From contig NZ_JBEQCT010000003.1 in assembly GCF_046054155.1 (NCBI RefSeq), positions 186,001-250,000 on the forward strand: a DNA stretch of 64,000 nucleotides. The letters run 5' to 3'. The notes beneath the pieces are model-generated. The model was not told the DNA's origin. It ran no database searches and saw nothing but the letters and a program-made list of their open reading frames with translations. This DNA comes from Celerinatantimonas yamalensis. Its GTDB lineage: Bacteria > Pseudomonadota > Gammaproteobacteria > Enterobacterales > Celerinatantimonadaceae. Of the stretch, positions 40,161-50,159 are shown piece by piece. A program made the translations under genes and the position numbers. The number at the start of each line of letters is the position of its first letter. Position 1 is the first letter of the stretch.

Positions 40161-43100
40161 ATGACACAGTTTTTTATACATCGTCCGGTGTTTGCTTGGG
40201 TGCTTGCGATTGCTCTGATGATTGGCGGTGCTTATGGTCTAAAAAGCTTGGCAATTTCGCAGTACCCTGAAATTGCCCCTACTACGATTCGTATTAGTGC
40301 TACATACACAGGCGCATCAGCACAAATTGTTGCCAATTCTGTTACGTCCGTTATTGAAGATGGCATGACCGATTTGGACGGATTTCTTTATATGACGTCC
40401 ACATCAAGTGAAGGTAGCTCTAGTATCTCCCTTACTTTTGACAGCAGTATTGATCCGAATACAGCTCAAGTACAGGTACAAAACAAACTAAAAGTCGTAG
40501 AAAGTTCTTTGCCTTCCGTTGTTACTCAAACAGGCGTCACCGTCTCCCGCTCTACCAGCTCAATCCTATTAGTCGGTAGCTTAGTCTCTGAAAATGGAAA
40601 GTATTCAGGCGTCGAATTAGGCGATTTATTTTCTCAGCAAATGAAAAAGAAACTTCAACGCATCGATGGCGTTGGCCAAATCAATATGTTTGGCTCAGAA
40701 TACGCGATGCGCATTTGGCTTGACCCTAAAAAACTCTATAAATACTCATTAACACCCAGTGATGTAACAAGTGCAATCTCTGCACAAAACACCAATGTCA
40801 CCGTTGGATCACTCGGTGCAGTTCCAAATGCAAAGGGTCAACAAATAAAAATTCTTCTAAAGGCACAGTCGCAGCTTGCTTCCGTTGACGATTTTCGCAA
40901 GATAGTGATCTCCACCAATAGCGATGGTTCATCTGTGTTTCTTGCAGATGTCGCGCGCATAGAGTTAAACAGTGACGACTACTCAGTATTCTCAAAGTAT
41001 AATGGAAAAAATGCAGTTGGCTTTAGTGTTAACCTAGCCACTGGTGCCAATGCCATACAAACATCCACTCTAATCCATGCCGCCCTTGACGCTCAGGCTA
41101 AATTACTTCCAAAAGGGGTAAAAGTTGTCTATCCCTATGACACGACGCCCTTTATTCAGGAGTCGATAACACAAATTTTCCACACGTTACTTGAAGCCAT
41201 TGCGCTGGTTTTTATTGTTATATTGGTCTTTCTACAAAGCTGGCGAGCTACTCTTATACCAACGATCGTCGTACCTATTGTACTTCTTGGTACCTTTGGC
41301 GTTTTAGCCATAACGGGGTTTTCATTAAACACACTCACCATGTTTGCCTTAGTCCTTGCCATTGGTTTACTCGTGGACGATGCAATTGTCGTTGTTGAGA
41401 ACGTAGAAAGGGTCATGGAAGAAGAAGGCCTCAGCCCAATGGAAGCCACAGAGAAAAGCATGAAGGAAATATCTTCTGCTTTGATTGGTATTGTCGTTGT
41501 CTTGACATCCGTTTTCTTACCCATGGCATTCATGAGCGGTTCAACTGGGATCATCTATAGGCAGTTCTCCATCACGATTGTTTCTGCGATGGTATTGTCC
41601 CTTTTTGTTGCCTTGATATTAACCCCCGCCATGTGTGCGTCACTATTGAAACCCTCCAAAGGTCAATCCAATGCTTGGCCTGCTCGCAAGTTTAACGAAG
41701 GCTTGGATAAGTTAAACTCGGGCTACATTGGCACAGTTAGCAGGCTGGTACGTCGGCCTTTTCGAATGATTATCGTGGTCGTGGCGGTTTGTGTCGCTAT
41801 TGTCTTTGTATATGAACGCCTCCCTTCGAGCTTTGTACCAACAGAAGATCAAGGCATATTAATGGCATCGATTTCTCTTCCTGATAATGCTACACGCGTT
41901 CAGACAGAAAAATCCGTCACCGCAATAGATAATTATCTGCTTAAAGACCAAGGCAAGTATGTTAACAGTGCCTTTGCTGCTATTGGCTATGGTTTTGGCG
42001 GATCAGGCCAAAATACGGCCATGATGTTTATCAGTTTAAAAAACCTAGCCGAACGAAAAGGGGTGTCTGCAGAACAGATTGCAACCCAAGCCAGTATGCA
42101 CTTCTTCGGCGGGCGATATGGTCAGATATTCTTCCTACAGCCCCCTGCTATACAAGGTTTGGGGACATCGAACGGCTTTGATATGTATTTAACAGATTCT
42201 AGTGGGAAGGGACTCTCCGAGCTACAAAAGCAAGCTCAAAAACTGGCCATGTCCGCCCAACAGACTGGCAAGGTTACCTCCGTTCGGGGTTATGAAGCCA
42301 ATACCCAAACTCAGCTTTCTATCAATATCGACTCACAAAAAGCGCAGGCAACCGGACTCACGTTATCAGACATTAACAGTAATCTATCGACCATCTTCGC
42401 AGGTGACTATGTCAATGATTTCATACTGAATGGTAAATTACATGACGTTCGCGTAATGGGCGACGAGCCTTATCGTATGCAACCATCAGATATTAACGAT
42501 TGGTACATGCGCAATAACAAAGGTGACATGGTGCCGATGGCCGCATTTAGCACACAAGTATGGGAGAAAGCATTCACCTCTATTACCCATTATGACGGTG
42601 AAAATGCCATTGAGCTACAAGGCGCTGCAGCAGAAGGTGTAAGCTCAGGGGATGCCATGAGTGTGATGGAAAACCAAGTTAAATCACTTGGCGGAAATTA
42701 CGGTCTCGCTTGGACAGGACTTTCCTACCAGGAAAAGCTTTCTGGAAACCAAGAGCTGATGATGTATCTCCTATCTGCCGTTGTGGTCTTCCTTGCACTT
42801 GCCGCACTTTATGAGAGCTGGACTGTGCCCTTTGCCGTTATGCTAGCGGTCCCCATTAGTTTACTCGGTGCGCTGTTAACTGCATGGGTATTCGGCCAAT
42901 CAAATGATGTGTATTTTAAAGTCGGCATGCTAACGACCATTGGTCTTGCCGCTCGAAACGCCATACTGATTGTAGAATTTGCAGAAAGCTTAAGAAAGCA
43001 AGGAAAAGACCTGATCGAATCAGTTGTTGCTGCAGCCAAAATGCGTCTTCGCCCTATTCTGATGACAACCTTTGCCTTTGCGTTAGGTGTGCTGCCATTA

Positions 43101-43274
43101 GCCATAGCCAGTGGAACCGGCGCTAATGCGCAAAACTCGATCGGCACAGGCATGCTTGGCGGTATCGCTTTCTCAGCTATATTTGGAATATTAATGGTAC
43201 CGGTTTTATATGTTGCTGTATTAAAAGCTGTTCAGCTGATTAAAAAACTGAGCCGCAAGGAGATCTCTGAATGA
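40161..43274 (+). CDS. RND efflux inner-membrane transporter (AcrB/HAE1-like)
   Basis: This 1037-residue protein of 12 predicted transmembrane helices has the HAE1 signature: start MTQFFIHRPVFAWVLAIALM, the proton-relay motif LAIGLLVDDAIVVVENVER in TM4 and GLAARNAILIVEFAESLRKQ in TM10-11. It exports hydrophobic and amphiphilic drugs with the flanking adaptor and outer-membrane channel. It overlaps the oprM-like gene by 4 bp (ATGA). The operon appears intact. Confidence 0.93.
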   Translation: MTQFFIHRPVFAWVLAIALMIGGAYGLKSLAISQYPEIAPTTIRISATYTGASAQIVANSVTSVIEDGMTDLDGFLYMTSTSSEGSSSISLTFDSSIDPNTAQVQVQNKLKVVESSLPSVVTQTGVTVSRSTSSILLVGSLVSENGKYSGVELGDLFSQQMKKKLQRIDGVGQINMFGSEYAMRIWLDPKKLYKYSLTPSDVTSAISAQNTNVTVGSLGAVPNAKGQQIKILLKAQSQLASVDDFRKIVISTNSDGSSVFLADVARIELNSDDYSVFSKYNGKNAVGFSVNLATGANAIQTSTLIHAALDAQAKLLPKGVKVVYPYDTTPFIQESITQIFHTLLEAIALVFIVILVFLQSWRATLIPTIVVPIVLLGTFGVLAITGFSLNTLTMFALVLAIGLLVDDAIVVVENVERVMEEEGLSPMEATEKSMKEISSALIGIVVVLTSVFLPMAFMSGSTGIIYRQFSITIVSAMVLSLFVALILTPAMCASLLKPSKGQSNAWPARKFNEGLDKLNSGYIGTVSRLVRRPFRMIIVVVAVCVAIVFVYERLPSSFVPTEDQGILMASISLPDNATRVQTEKSVTAIDNYLLKDQGKYVNSAFAAIGYGFGGSGQNTAMMFISLKNLAERKGVSAEQIATQASMHFFGGRYGQIFFLQPPAIQGLGTSNGFDMYLTDSSGKGLSELQKQAQKLAMSAQQTGKVTSVRGYEANTQTQLSINIDSQKAQATGLTLSDINSNLSTIFAGDYVNDFILNGKLHDVRVMGDEPYRMQPSDINDWYMRNNKGDMVPMAAFSTQVWEKAFTSITHYDGENAIELQGAAAEGVSSGDAMSVMENQVKSLGGNYGLAWTGLSYQEKLSGNQELMMYLLSAVVVFLALAALYESWTVPFAVMLAVPISLLGALLTAWVFGQSNDVYFKVGMLTTIGLAARNAILIVEFAESLRKQGKDLIESVVAAAKMRLRPILMTTFAFALGVLPLAIASGTGANAQNSIGTGMLGGIAFSAIFGILMVPVLYVAVLKAVQLIKKLSRKEISE

Positions 43275-44674
43275 TAAAATTATTAAAGATGGTACCTTTT
43301 TTATTATTAACAGGGTGCGCAGCCGTAGGACCTGATTGGAAAGCTCCAACGACGCCTCTTTCGGTTAAATTTACGGATGGCGGTTCTACTAGCATTAACA
43401 ATGTCGCTTATCGAGCTTGGTGGCGAGACTTTAACGACCCTCTTTTAACTAAACTCGTGGAACAAGGCTTTGATCAAAGTCTCGACATTCTTAAAGCAAA
43501 AGAACAAATTCGGGAAGCCGAGGCAAAGCTTAGACAAACAGGTGTTAACTCTGCATTAAGTGGCTCAGCGAGTTTTGACCGACTACGTTCTGGCACTGAA
43601 GGACAAGGCGTGTCCATGAGTTCAGAAAGCAGCTTGAACGCGAATTTCGTTATTGATTTATTCGGTGGCATTCGACGCGAACGTGAGGCGGCCGCTTCAT
43701 ACCTTGCAGCTGCGCAAGCGAACGTTGGAACAGAACGGCTAGCCTGGCTCGCGGAATTAATTGCAGACTACTCTAATGCTCGTTATTACCAACAAGCCTT
43801 AGCGTTAACCCGCAATACCATTGCAACACGTAAAGAAACACTTGCCATTACCCAAAGGGAACTGGCTGTGGGCTCCGCTACCCAGTATGAGTTAGCGGAA
43901 GCGGAAGCGGCATTACAATCAGCACAGGCTGAGCTACCAAGCTATTTGGCTCAATTCAGAGCTTCTGTCTTCTCTATTGCCACTTTAATTGATAAACCAG
44001 CCGGTCCATTAATGGTTGAAATGCAGCAAACTTCCAATCAATTACTTATTCCTAACAGCTTTAATACTGGTTTACCTGCCGATTTGTTACGAAACCGTCC
44101 TGATATTCGTTATTATGAAGCCATTCTCCATCAACAGGTTGCGACTGTAGGCGAAGATGAATCTTCACTTTACCCATCAATCACCCTTACCGGTTCCATT
44201 TCAAACACCGACTCAGTCAACAGCTGGAGTTTTGGCCCATCAATCTCCTTAGGGATATTTAATCGCGGCGCACTTCATGCAAAACGGGATGCTCAAATAT
44301 CGGCAGCGAAGCAAGCTGAAATAGACTGGCGTTCTACCGTTAAAAGCGCGGTTGAGGATGTGCAAGTTGCTCAGTCAAATTTATCTTTATATCAAGAACA
44401 GGCTAAGCTACTAAACAAAGCTGCGGCTTCTTACGGGAAGGCCTTAAAGCTGGGTCGTAATAACTACCGTAACGGCGCCATGACACTTCTCGACTTGCTA
44501 GACACGGTGCGCTCGGAAGCGTCAGCACAAATCAGTGCCGCATCAGCTCATAATTCAGAGGTTAAAGAATGGGCTACTCTACAAATTTCCATTGGGGCGG
44601 GTGCGGGTTATTCGGATACAAAAGCATCTGAAAACGCCGACCAAAAAGAGTACAAAACAGTCTCAATGGAATAA
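43271..44674 (+). CDS. Outer-membrane channel lipoprotein (OprM/NodT-like)
   Basis: This 467-residue protein has a lipoprotein signal (FLLLTGCAAVGPDWKAP, Cys16) and the TolC-family repeats (AYRAWWRDFNDPLLTKLVEQ and DLLRNRPDIRYYEAILHQQV, then SLYPSITLTGSISN). It is the third gene of the RND operon, so a complete tripartite pump is encoded. The start overlaps the stop of the transporter gene. Confidence 0.92.
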   Translation: MIKLLKMVPFLLLTGCAAVGPDWKAPTTPLSVKFTDGGSTSINNVAYRAWWRDFNDPLLTKLVEQGFDQSLDILKAKEQIREAEAKLRQTGVNSALSGSASFDRLRSGTEGQGVSMSSESSLNANFVIDLFGGIRREREAAASYLAAAQANVGTERLAWLAELIADYSNARYYQQALALTRNTIATRKETLAITQRELAVGSATQYELAEAEAALQSAQAELPSYLAQFRASVFSIATLIDKPAGPLMVEMQQTSNQLLIPNSFNTGLPADLLRNRPDIRYYEAILHQQVATVGEDESSLYPSITLTGSISNTDSVNSWSFGPSISLGIFNRGALHAKRDAQISAAKQAEIDWRSTVKSAVEDVQVAQSNLSLYQEQAKLLNKAAASYGKALKLGRNNYRNGAMTLLDLLDTVRSEASAQISAASAHNSEVKEWATLQISIGAGAGYSDTKASENADQKEYKTVSME

Positions 44675-45361
44675 TGTGCTCAGAATAGAAGCGGCTGTCT
44701 TGCTCTAAAAATACCTGATCGGCGCATAAGAAAATGAACTAAATGCTCAAGTCGCGATCTGATCGTTTGACTAAAACCATCAATCGTATAATGGCTTGGG
44801 CATGAATAACTTAGACGCTGTTTTCGTGGAGCGACTTGTGTCAGGCTTTCCTGTCTGAATGGGAAAAGCATCACCTTGGTATTAGCTCATGGATATAGGT
44901 AGGTCGATGAATGAGTTGAATGAACCTATTCCCGACAAGTGGTTTATGTTGATCTAATTACAGTATAATGTGAGAGGGCGAACGTGGAGGGATAGATATC
45001 TCGTTGTTGACGATATTGTAATCATGAACTGCCACATACTGCATACAGTGATTTTACATTTACACCAATCAGCTATAAAAATTGCAAAGTCAGGTGTCTG
45101 GTTGTGCTGACCCAAGTACTGTTTGAAGGTATTGGTAAACCAGTGTTATAAAGGAGACTTAGCAGGCCTCTGGTTTTGTCGTAGCAGTCATTTTATCAAT
45201 ACGATAGAGATCCTACTGTTACGACATTGCGTATTGGTATCATGACTCACTAAGCCGCCGTAAGTGACTATTAACGTGTGTGAGCTGCACAGCCCTTTGT
45301 TGTGTGGGTCCCCCAGATTTTTTGTTGCTGCAGGTGGGCGTTCCTAAGGAGGCGTCTATAC
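44675..45361. other. Gap with possible IS3 debris
   Basis: No intact gene. Near 44800 a short frame (MNNLDAVFVERL) resembles the DNVFVERLWR motif of IS3-family OrfB and may be an IS scar. AAGGAGGCG near 45350 is the ribosome site of the next gene. The rest shows no supported feature. Confidence 0.35.
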
Positions 45362-45946
45362 ATGGATTTAGTATTACAAATTTGGGGTGGTTTATTTTAC
45401 CTTACCAATAAAATATTGTTTGCACTTGCCGAGGGAAAACCCAAACAGACAAAAAAGCATATTAAAATTAAGGGTTGGGTTATCTATATCCTAGGTGTGC
45501 CGGCATGGGTCGTAATATTAATTAGCCATCAGGATTGGATTGCAGCGTCCGTTGAAGCCGGTGGCATTCCAGCAATGTTATTAGGGCTATACAATACGTA
45601 TCATGAGCATCAAAAAGATAATAAGTGGTTTAACAAGATTGTTGCCTTGTGCACTTATTCATCGCTGATAGTTGGACTTCTATATAGCGTGATCGAACAC
45701 CGCGGCATTGTCTCTATATCGCAAGTCTTAGAAATAGGCGTGATGTTAGGATTTTTATTAGGTAGTTATGCCATTGCTAAAAATAACCCCGCCGGTTGGT
45801 TCTTTTTCATGCTCATGAATTTGAGTATGGCGGCATTGATGCTGTTGCAAGATAAGTTAGTGCTTATGACACAGCAATTCGTTTCACTATATTTTGTCGT
45901 CTACGGACTCAGAAGATCTCGGACTCCTTCATGTCAAGAGCCTTAA
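45362..45946 (+). CDS. PnuC-like membrane protein
   Basis: This 194-residue hydrophobic protein has about six membrane segments and the stretch QIWGGLFYLTNKILFALAEG at the start. AGGIPAMLLGLYNTYHE resembles PnuC-type (nicotinamide riboside/vitamin uptake) transporters. The start is ATG 45362 with AAGGAGG 8-12 bases upstream; the longer frame from 45302 is not supported. No vitamin or NAD genes are adjacent, so the substrate is uncertain. Standalone. Confidence 0.65.
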   Translation: MDLVLQIWGGLFYLTNKILFALAEGKPKQTKKHIKIKGWVIYILGVPAWVVILISHQDWIAASVEAGGIPAMLLGLYNTYHEHQKDNKWFNKIVALCTYSSLIVGLLYSVIEHRGIVSISQVLEIGVMLGFLLGSYAIAKNNPAGWFFFMLMNLSMAALMLLQDKLVLMTQQFVSLYFVVYGLRRSRTPSCQEP

Positions 45947-46270
45947 CAAGTGAGTTTATTACAAAGATAACGGCGGCACTGAGACCCTGTTTTGTCACAG
46001 ATATCGCTTTAGAGAGTCTCTGTAATCGGTTAGATGTCATCGCGTCGGGTATACGGGGATCAGGCGTCAATGCTTTATGCGGACAACCATACAGCAAGAT
46101 GGAACTGAGTCATTCAACGGAGGCTGCAAGATGTTTCCAATTGTGCTTTTTGCCGTTTGCAGGGGCCTGTTACGCAATGCTTCGGACAGATTAGCAGCGC
46201 CCGATTGCACGGTGATTGAGGTACGCTAAATTAAGCTACTTTGTTAGATATGATTAGCTATTGCGCAAAT
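45947..46270. other. Spacer between PnuC-like and LysR genes
   Basis: Short frames here show no family features. Nothing could be recognised. Confidence 0.4.
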
Positions 46271-47149
46271 TTAAGTTAAATAAGCAAGGTGCTGCAAAAG
46301 TTGCTGTTTTAACATATCGTATAGCGGCTGCTGTACTTCGTTTAGCGCATATTGACTGCGGTTCAGGCACACTCTTAGGCGACCGAGTTTTGGCAACTCA
46401 GTCAGTGAAGTAACGCTACTCGGTTGACCAAAAGAAGAGCGAACCGTAACACCTAAACCCGCTTCAACCGCTCGCCATAAGCTACTAAGGCTGCGCCCTA
46501 CAAAGCTGATTTTCCAAGGAATACCTGCGCGATCTAATGCTTCAGTGGCTTGCTGGCGAATTAAGCAAGTACTATCGAACATGACTAAAGGTAAAGGATA
46601 AGCACGCAGAATGGCTTCTCTCAGATGTGTATCAGTAGGGGCATACCAATGAAGAGGTAATTCAGCCAAAGATTCACTATAACTTGCTGCTTCTGGCCCT
46701 TCCCACCCAAGAGAGAAATCCAACTCGGCAGATTGAATGCCATTGAACAGTTCCTTATGACGGCCAACCAGTGATTGTAATTGCAGTTGTGGATGGGCGC
46801 GGGAAAACATTCCCAAAATATGCGGTAGTAACACCTCACTAAAATCTTCCTGTAAACCGAACGCCACTTGTCCCGATAGCGTATTGTTCGTCAATGTTAA
46901 CTGAGCTTCATCATTTAATTGCAGCATGCGACGGGCGTAGCCAAGCACGATTTCTCCCGCATCAGTCGCTTGTAGATGTCTTCCTACCTTGGTAACGAGT
47001 GGCGTTTGACACTGCTGTTCGAGCTTCTTTAACTGCGCACTAGCGGCAGAGGGCGATCGGTTAAGCCGTTCGGCGGCAAGGGCAAAACTGCCTAGTTCAA
47101 TACCTAAGACAAAACATCGTAACGCATCTAGGTCGAAGCTTCTCATCAT
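46271..47149 (-). CDS. LysR-family transcriptional regulator
   Basis: This 292-residue protein has the LysR HTH (DALRCFVLGIELGSFALAAE, RLNRSPSAASAQLKKLEQQC) and a periplasmic-binding-like effector domain (GQVAFGLQEDFSEVLLPHIL; ...SLWRAVEAGLGVTVRS). It is divergent from the CMD/tautomerase/DUF4865 operon with a long palindrome between. LysR, CMD-like protein, tautomerase and DUF4865 are found together in many proteobacteria, so it is expected to activate that operon. Confidence 0.9.
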   Translation of the reverse strand: MMRSFDLDALRCFVLGIELGSFALAAERLNRSPSAASAQLKKLEQQCQTPLVTKVGRHLQATDAGEIVLGYARRMLQLNDEAQLTLTNNTLSGQVAFGLQEDFSEVLLPHILGMFSRAHPQLQLQSLVGRHKELFNGIQSAELDFSLGWEGPEAASYSESLAELPLHWYAPTDTHLREAILRAYPLPLVMFDSTCLIRQQATEALDRAGIPWKISFVGRSLSSLWRAVEAGLGVTVRSSFGQPSSVTSLTELPKLGRLRVCLNRSQYALNEVQQPLYDMLKQQLLQHLAYLT

Positions 47150-47160
47150 TATTAATCCTG

Positions 47161-47196
47161 AAAATCAAAACTATTCATTCCAATAGTTTTGATTTT
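47161..47196. promoter_or_regulatory. Long LysR-type operator palindrome
   Basis: AAAATCAAAACTATT-CATTCC-AATAGTTTTGATTTT is a perfect inverted repeat with 15-bp arms and a 6-bp centre. It contains the LysR T-N11-A motif (CTATTCATTCCAATAG). It lies 12 bp from the lysR start and 59 bp before the CMD-like start, an ideal position for the recognition site. Confidence 0.75.
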
Positions 47197-47254
47197 TTTA
47201 ACTAAAAGATCAACCTATCATCATGATGTAAGTTAAATGATCGAAGGAAGAACC

Positions 47255-47581
47255 ATGACCCCTCAAGAAGAAAACCTATTAGCCTTGCTTGCCAACATCG
47301 CGCCGCATTTTCATCAATTAACCCAAGAGGTGCTGTTTGGACAAGTGTGGACTGAACAAAGTTTAAGCCCACGAGATCGCAGTTTAATTACCGTGGCCAC
47401 CCTTATTGCCTTAAATCGTATGGAACAATTGCCAGGACATTTAGAACGCGCCTTCGATAACGGCCTAAGTGTAGAAGAGCTGAGTGCAGTCATGACGCAC
47501 CTTGCATTTTATTCGGGCTGGCCAACCACCGCATCGGCATTAGAGCGCTTGGATGATGTAAACAAAAGGAGGAACTGCTAA
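47255..47581 (+). CDS. Carboxymuconolactone decarboxylase-like protein
   Basis: This protein is about 108 residues from ATG 47255 (GAAGGAAG upstream); an in-frame ATG 18 bp earlier is less likely. It has the CMD/AhpD-like pattern SLSPRDRSLITVATLIALNR, followed by LPGHLERAFDNGLSVEELSA and THLAFYSGWPTTASAL. There is no CxxC motif, so it is unlikely to be an AhpD-type peroxidase reductase. It overlaps the tautomerase start (TAATG), so the two are translationally coupled. Confidence 0.85.
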   Translation: MTPQEENLLALLANIAPHFHQLTQEVLFGQVWTEQSLSPRDRSLITVATLIALNRMEQLPGHLERAFDNGLSVEELSAVMTHLAFYSGWPTTASALERLDDVNKRRNC

Positions 47582-47988
47582 TGCCGTTTACTCGAATATC
47601 CATCTCTCGTGAATCTTTTGATGATCAACGACAGGCCGTTTCCGAGATTTTACAGCAATGTTTGGAAACACATTTTGACGTTCCACCCGGAGATTGTTTC
47701 CAAATGTTTGAGGCCTATAGCCCACAACAAAAAGTATTTGATAACGACTACCCCAACCTGAGTAAAGCGCGTAGCAATGCAGGCTTACTGTTCCATATTT
47801 TCGCGGGAAAACCACGTAACCACAGCCAAAAACGGGCATTTTTTCAGGCACTTTGCCAGAATCTGGAGCAGAAAATCGCCGTTCGCCCAGAAGATGTCAT
47901 GGTGATTATTCAATTTAACGACGCAGAAGATTGGTCTTTTTCCTCTGGCCTTTCTATGAAAGATATGATGATAGGAGATATGCAATGA
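47581..47988 (+). CDS. 4-oxalocrotonate tautomerase-like protein
   Basis: This 135-residue protein has Pro at position 2, which would be the catalytic N-terminal proline after Met removal (MPFTRISISRESFDDQRQAV). The later part EDVMVIIQFNDAEDWSFSSG is characteristic of the larger two-module tautomerase family members. It lies in the operon between the CMD-like and DUF4865 genes and overlaps the latter (ATGATTG). Confidence 0.85.
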   Translation: MPFTRISISRESFDDQRQAVSEILQQCLETHFDVPPGDCFQMFEAYSPQQKVFDNDYPNLSKARSNAGLLFHIFAGKPRNHSQKRAFFQALCQNLEQKIAVRPEDVMVIIQFNDAEDWSFSSGLSMKDMMIGDMQ

Positions 47989-48503
47989 TTGCGATGCAAT
48001 ATTCTTTTGAGTTTCCAGCCGACTACGATATGGACATTATTCGCCGTCGAATTAGTGACAATGGGCATTTGTTGAATGGCTTCCCAGACTTATTAGCCAA
48101 GCTGTATTTATTTGCTAGGCGTGATGACCCTGAGTGTCAAAGCGCCAAAAACATCTATGCTCCCTTTTATATTTGGCGACAAACCCAAGGCATGCAAGAC
48201 TTTCTAGCGAGTAAGGGTTTTGAAGCGTTGTGTGAACATTTCGGTCGACCACACGTGAACTTGTGGTTACCGAACAATACGGTGAATCTTGAGTTATTGA
48301 CACAACAAAAAACACTGAGCATCAGCCAACAAACTCTACATCATGGTTTGCCTACTCAAGTATCCAGTGATGAAATATTGCTGAGTGGTTATTCACCATT
48401 TGCTGGCGAAAACTGGGAGACTTTGAAAATTAGTGCTCATAAAAAAACGGACATGATGTGGCAAAATTATAGAGTGGGTTACGTCGCAACGAATGAAAAA
48501 TAA
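47985..48503 (+). CDS. DUF4865 family protein
   Basis: This 172-residue protein has the DUF4865 start MIAMQYSFEFPADYDMDIIR with RRRISDNGHLLNGFPD, then NIYAPFYIWRQTQGMQDFLA and FGRPHVNLW. The family recurs beside CMD, tautomerase and LysR genes and has no established role. The ATG overlaps the previous gene by 4 bp (GGAGATATGCA upstream); the longer frame from 47931 is rejected. Confidence 0.8.
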   Translation: MIAMQYSFEFPADYDMDIIRRRISDNGHLLNGFPDLLAKLYLFARRDDPECQSAKNIYAPFYIWRQTQGMQDFLASKGFEALCEHFGRPHVNLWLPNNTVNLELLTQQKTLSISQQTLHHGLPTQVSSDEILLSGYSPFAGENWETLKISAHKKTDMMWQNYRVGYVATNEK

Positions 48504-48511
48504 ACCAGAGT

Positions 48512-48703
48512 GTTGATACCACGATTAGACAGGCTGCGGGGTTAGGATATTCAGTAGACCTTGTGGCCGATACGCACACCACTCACGATAAACTGCATCT
48601 ATCAGGTGAACAAATTCGAGCACACCATAATGCGACATTACCCAATATCTCAAGTTTTGGCGTAAAAATAACGTCTGTTTCTACGCAAGCATTAATCTCA
48701 TAG
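48512..48703 (+). pseudogene. C-terminal remnant of an isochorismatase-family hydrolase
   Basis: Without a start codon, the frame reads VDTTIRQAAGLGYSVDLVAD, THTTHDKLHLSGEQIRAHHN and SSFGVKITSVSTQALIS, then TAG. This matches the last ~65 residues of cysteine-hydrolase (isochorismatase-like) proteins. The N-terminal two-thirds, with the catalytic Asp-Lys-Cys, are gone. It probably once belonged to the operon ending here. Confidence 0.7.
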
Positions 48704-48886
48704 AGCTAATTTTTGCCAGCAATGGGCACAATTTCACATCAACCTAATGGTAGGGGCGTTGTATTCGATTCGATCAGTACCGTATAAAGTAAGTGAGAAA
48801 TAGGGTGGTGGCTGCGACCACTGAATACACAAACTCAAGAACTCACGTATTGATAATCGCTCTTGAATGATTAATGGTCGATGAAA

Positions 48887-49582
48887 TTAATGGGGGACTG
48901 AACATTGAGCGAGCGCCTTAGTGACTGCTAAATTTTGATACCAATTATTAAATACCAGCTCAAAACTATGGAACTCAATGTGGCCAAAATCGTAGTCTCG
49001 ATATTGTTGGCAAAGTGCGAGAAGCTGATGGCGGTTTTGTAACGGTGAACTGAAACGAATGACCGAACTATGCGCTGTCACCAACTTATAACGAGCATCG
49101 ATACTTGATTGAAGCCCGGAGCGTTTAAAGCGATGCCTTAAGTTATTACGGAGCCTCTCCAAATTTGAATCGATAGGAAAACCTTGAATCACAATGCAAT
49201 TGGGTGAGGCTGTCACACCGCGATAGTGAATAGTTATGGGGTCACTCTCAGCCATCACTTGATTAAAAATATCAATGTATTGACCTATATTAATATCCGT
49301 TAGTTTAAACCCATCAAAACAGGAAATAATTGACAATACAGTCAAGTGAAGTTCATCAGCTGGATGGTAATACTGGTGGGGCTCGAGATGGCGGACGTGT
49401 TTTTGAAAACATGAAATTTCATGGCAAACTTTTTGATTATTGAGACCTAGGTATGCCAAAGCGGTTATCCCGCGACGATCATCATTATTGCCATCAAGAA
49501 GATAGGGATCAAGTGCATATTGATTTTGAGTCATCGCAACACTGAATTTGTCCCACATTTCATCATAAATACTTTGAATCAT
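48887..49582 (-). CDS. 2H-phosphoesterase-like protein
   Basis: This 231-residue minus-strand protein has two histidine-based motifs suggestive of the 2H superfamily: DELHLTVLSII (HLT) and VTAHSSVIRFS (HSS). The remainder is not recognised as a named subfamily. AGGTAA lies upstream of its start. The likely activity would be on cyclic or 2'-5' phosphodiesters, but the match is weak. It has no obvious operon partner. Confidence 0.6.
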   Translation of the reverse strand: MIQSIYDEMWDKFSVAMTQNQYALDPYLLDGNNDDRRGITALAYLGLNNQKVCHEISCFQKHVRHLEPHQYYHPADELHLTVLSIISCFDGFKLTDINIGQYIDIFNQVMAESDPITIHYRGVTASPNCIVIQGFPIDSNLERLRNNLRHRFKRSGLQSSIDARYKLVTAHSSVIRFSSPLQNRHQLLALCQQYRDYDFGHIEFHSFELVFNNWYQNLAVTKALAQCSVPH

Positions 49583-50159
49583 TTTACCTCCAAGTTAGAG
49601 CACCTCACCCAACGGACACATTGAGCTCCCGCATTACTAGTTTCTGATATATAGCTTTATTGTTATACCTTATTTGATTAGAGATGCGATATTGTTCGTA
49701 TTTTTACTCGGTTCGTGACGACAGAGGTGAAAACATCTGTGGCTATTCATAAGCTTGTTCCCATGAAAACTATGAATGTCACCTAGATTATGCAACGCTA
49801 TGCCGATTGTCTATAACTTGAAGCATTCTTCCATGATCTAGCGATCATGGTATCGTCTACAGTACACTCGCATGCGCTTAACGAAGTCATTGTATTTGTT
49901 TTTTTATCGTGATGGTTGCGGAAGTATTCATAGAGTTCACAGAGTTATGGCTAACCAAGTTCGTGGTTTGCTCACGACAGGTGAACATGATTAGAACCGC
50001 GCTCTCTAAATTTGGTTGTGGGATAGGAAACCATCGAAGAGAACAACAATAGGTGTGAATACCAATGCCTGACATATTATTTAGCCGTCGCTAAATGATG
50101 AGGTTTACACAGTTCAGTTCATCAACAATGTTTTACCAAAAGATAAGGGAGTTTAGGTT
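49583..50159. other. Gap with a perfect hairpin
   Basis: No gene could be supported. CCATGATC-TAGC-GATCATGG (49831-49850) is a perfect 8-bp-arm palindrome and may be a terminator or binding site. Confidence 0.5.
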
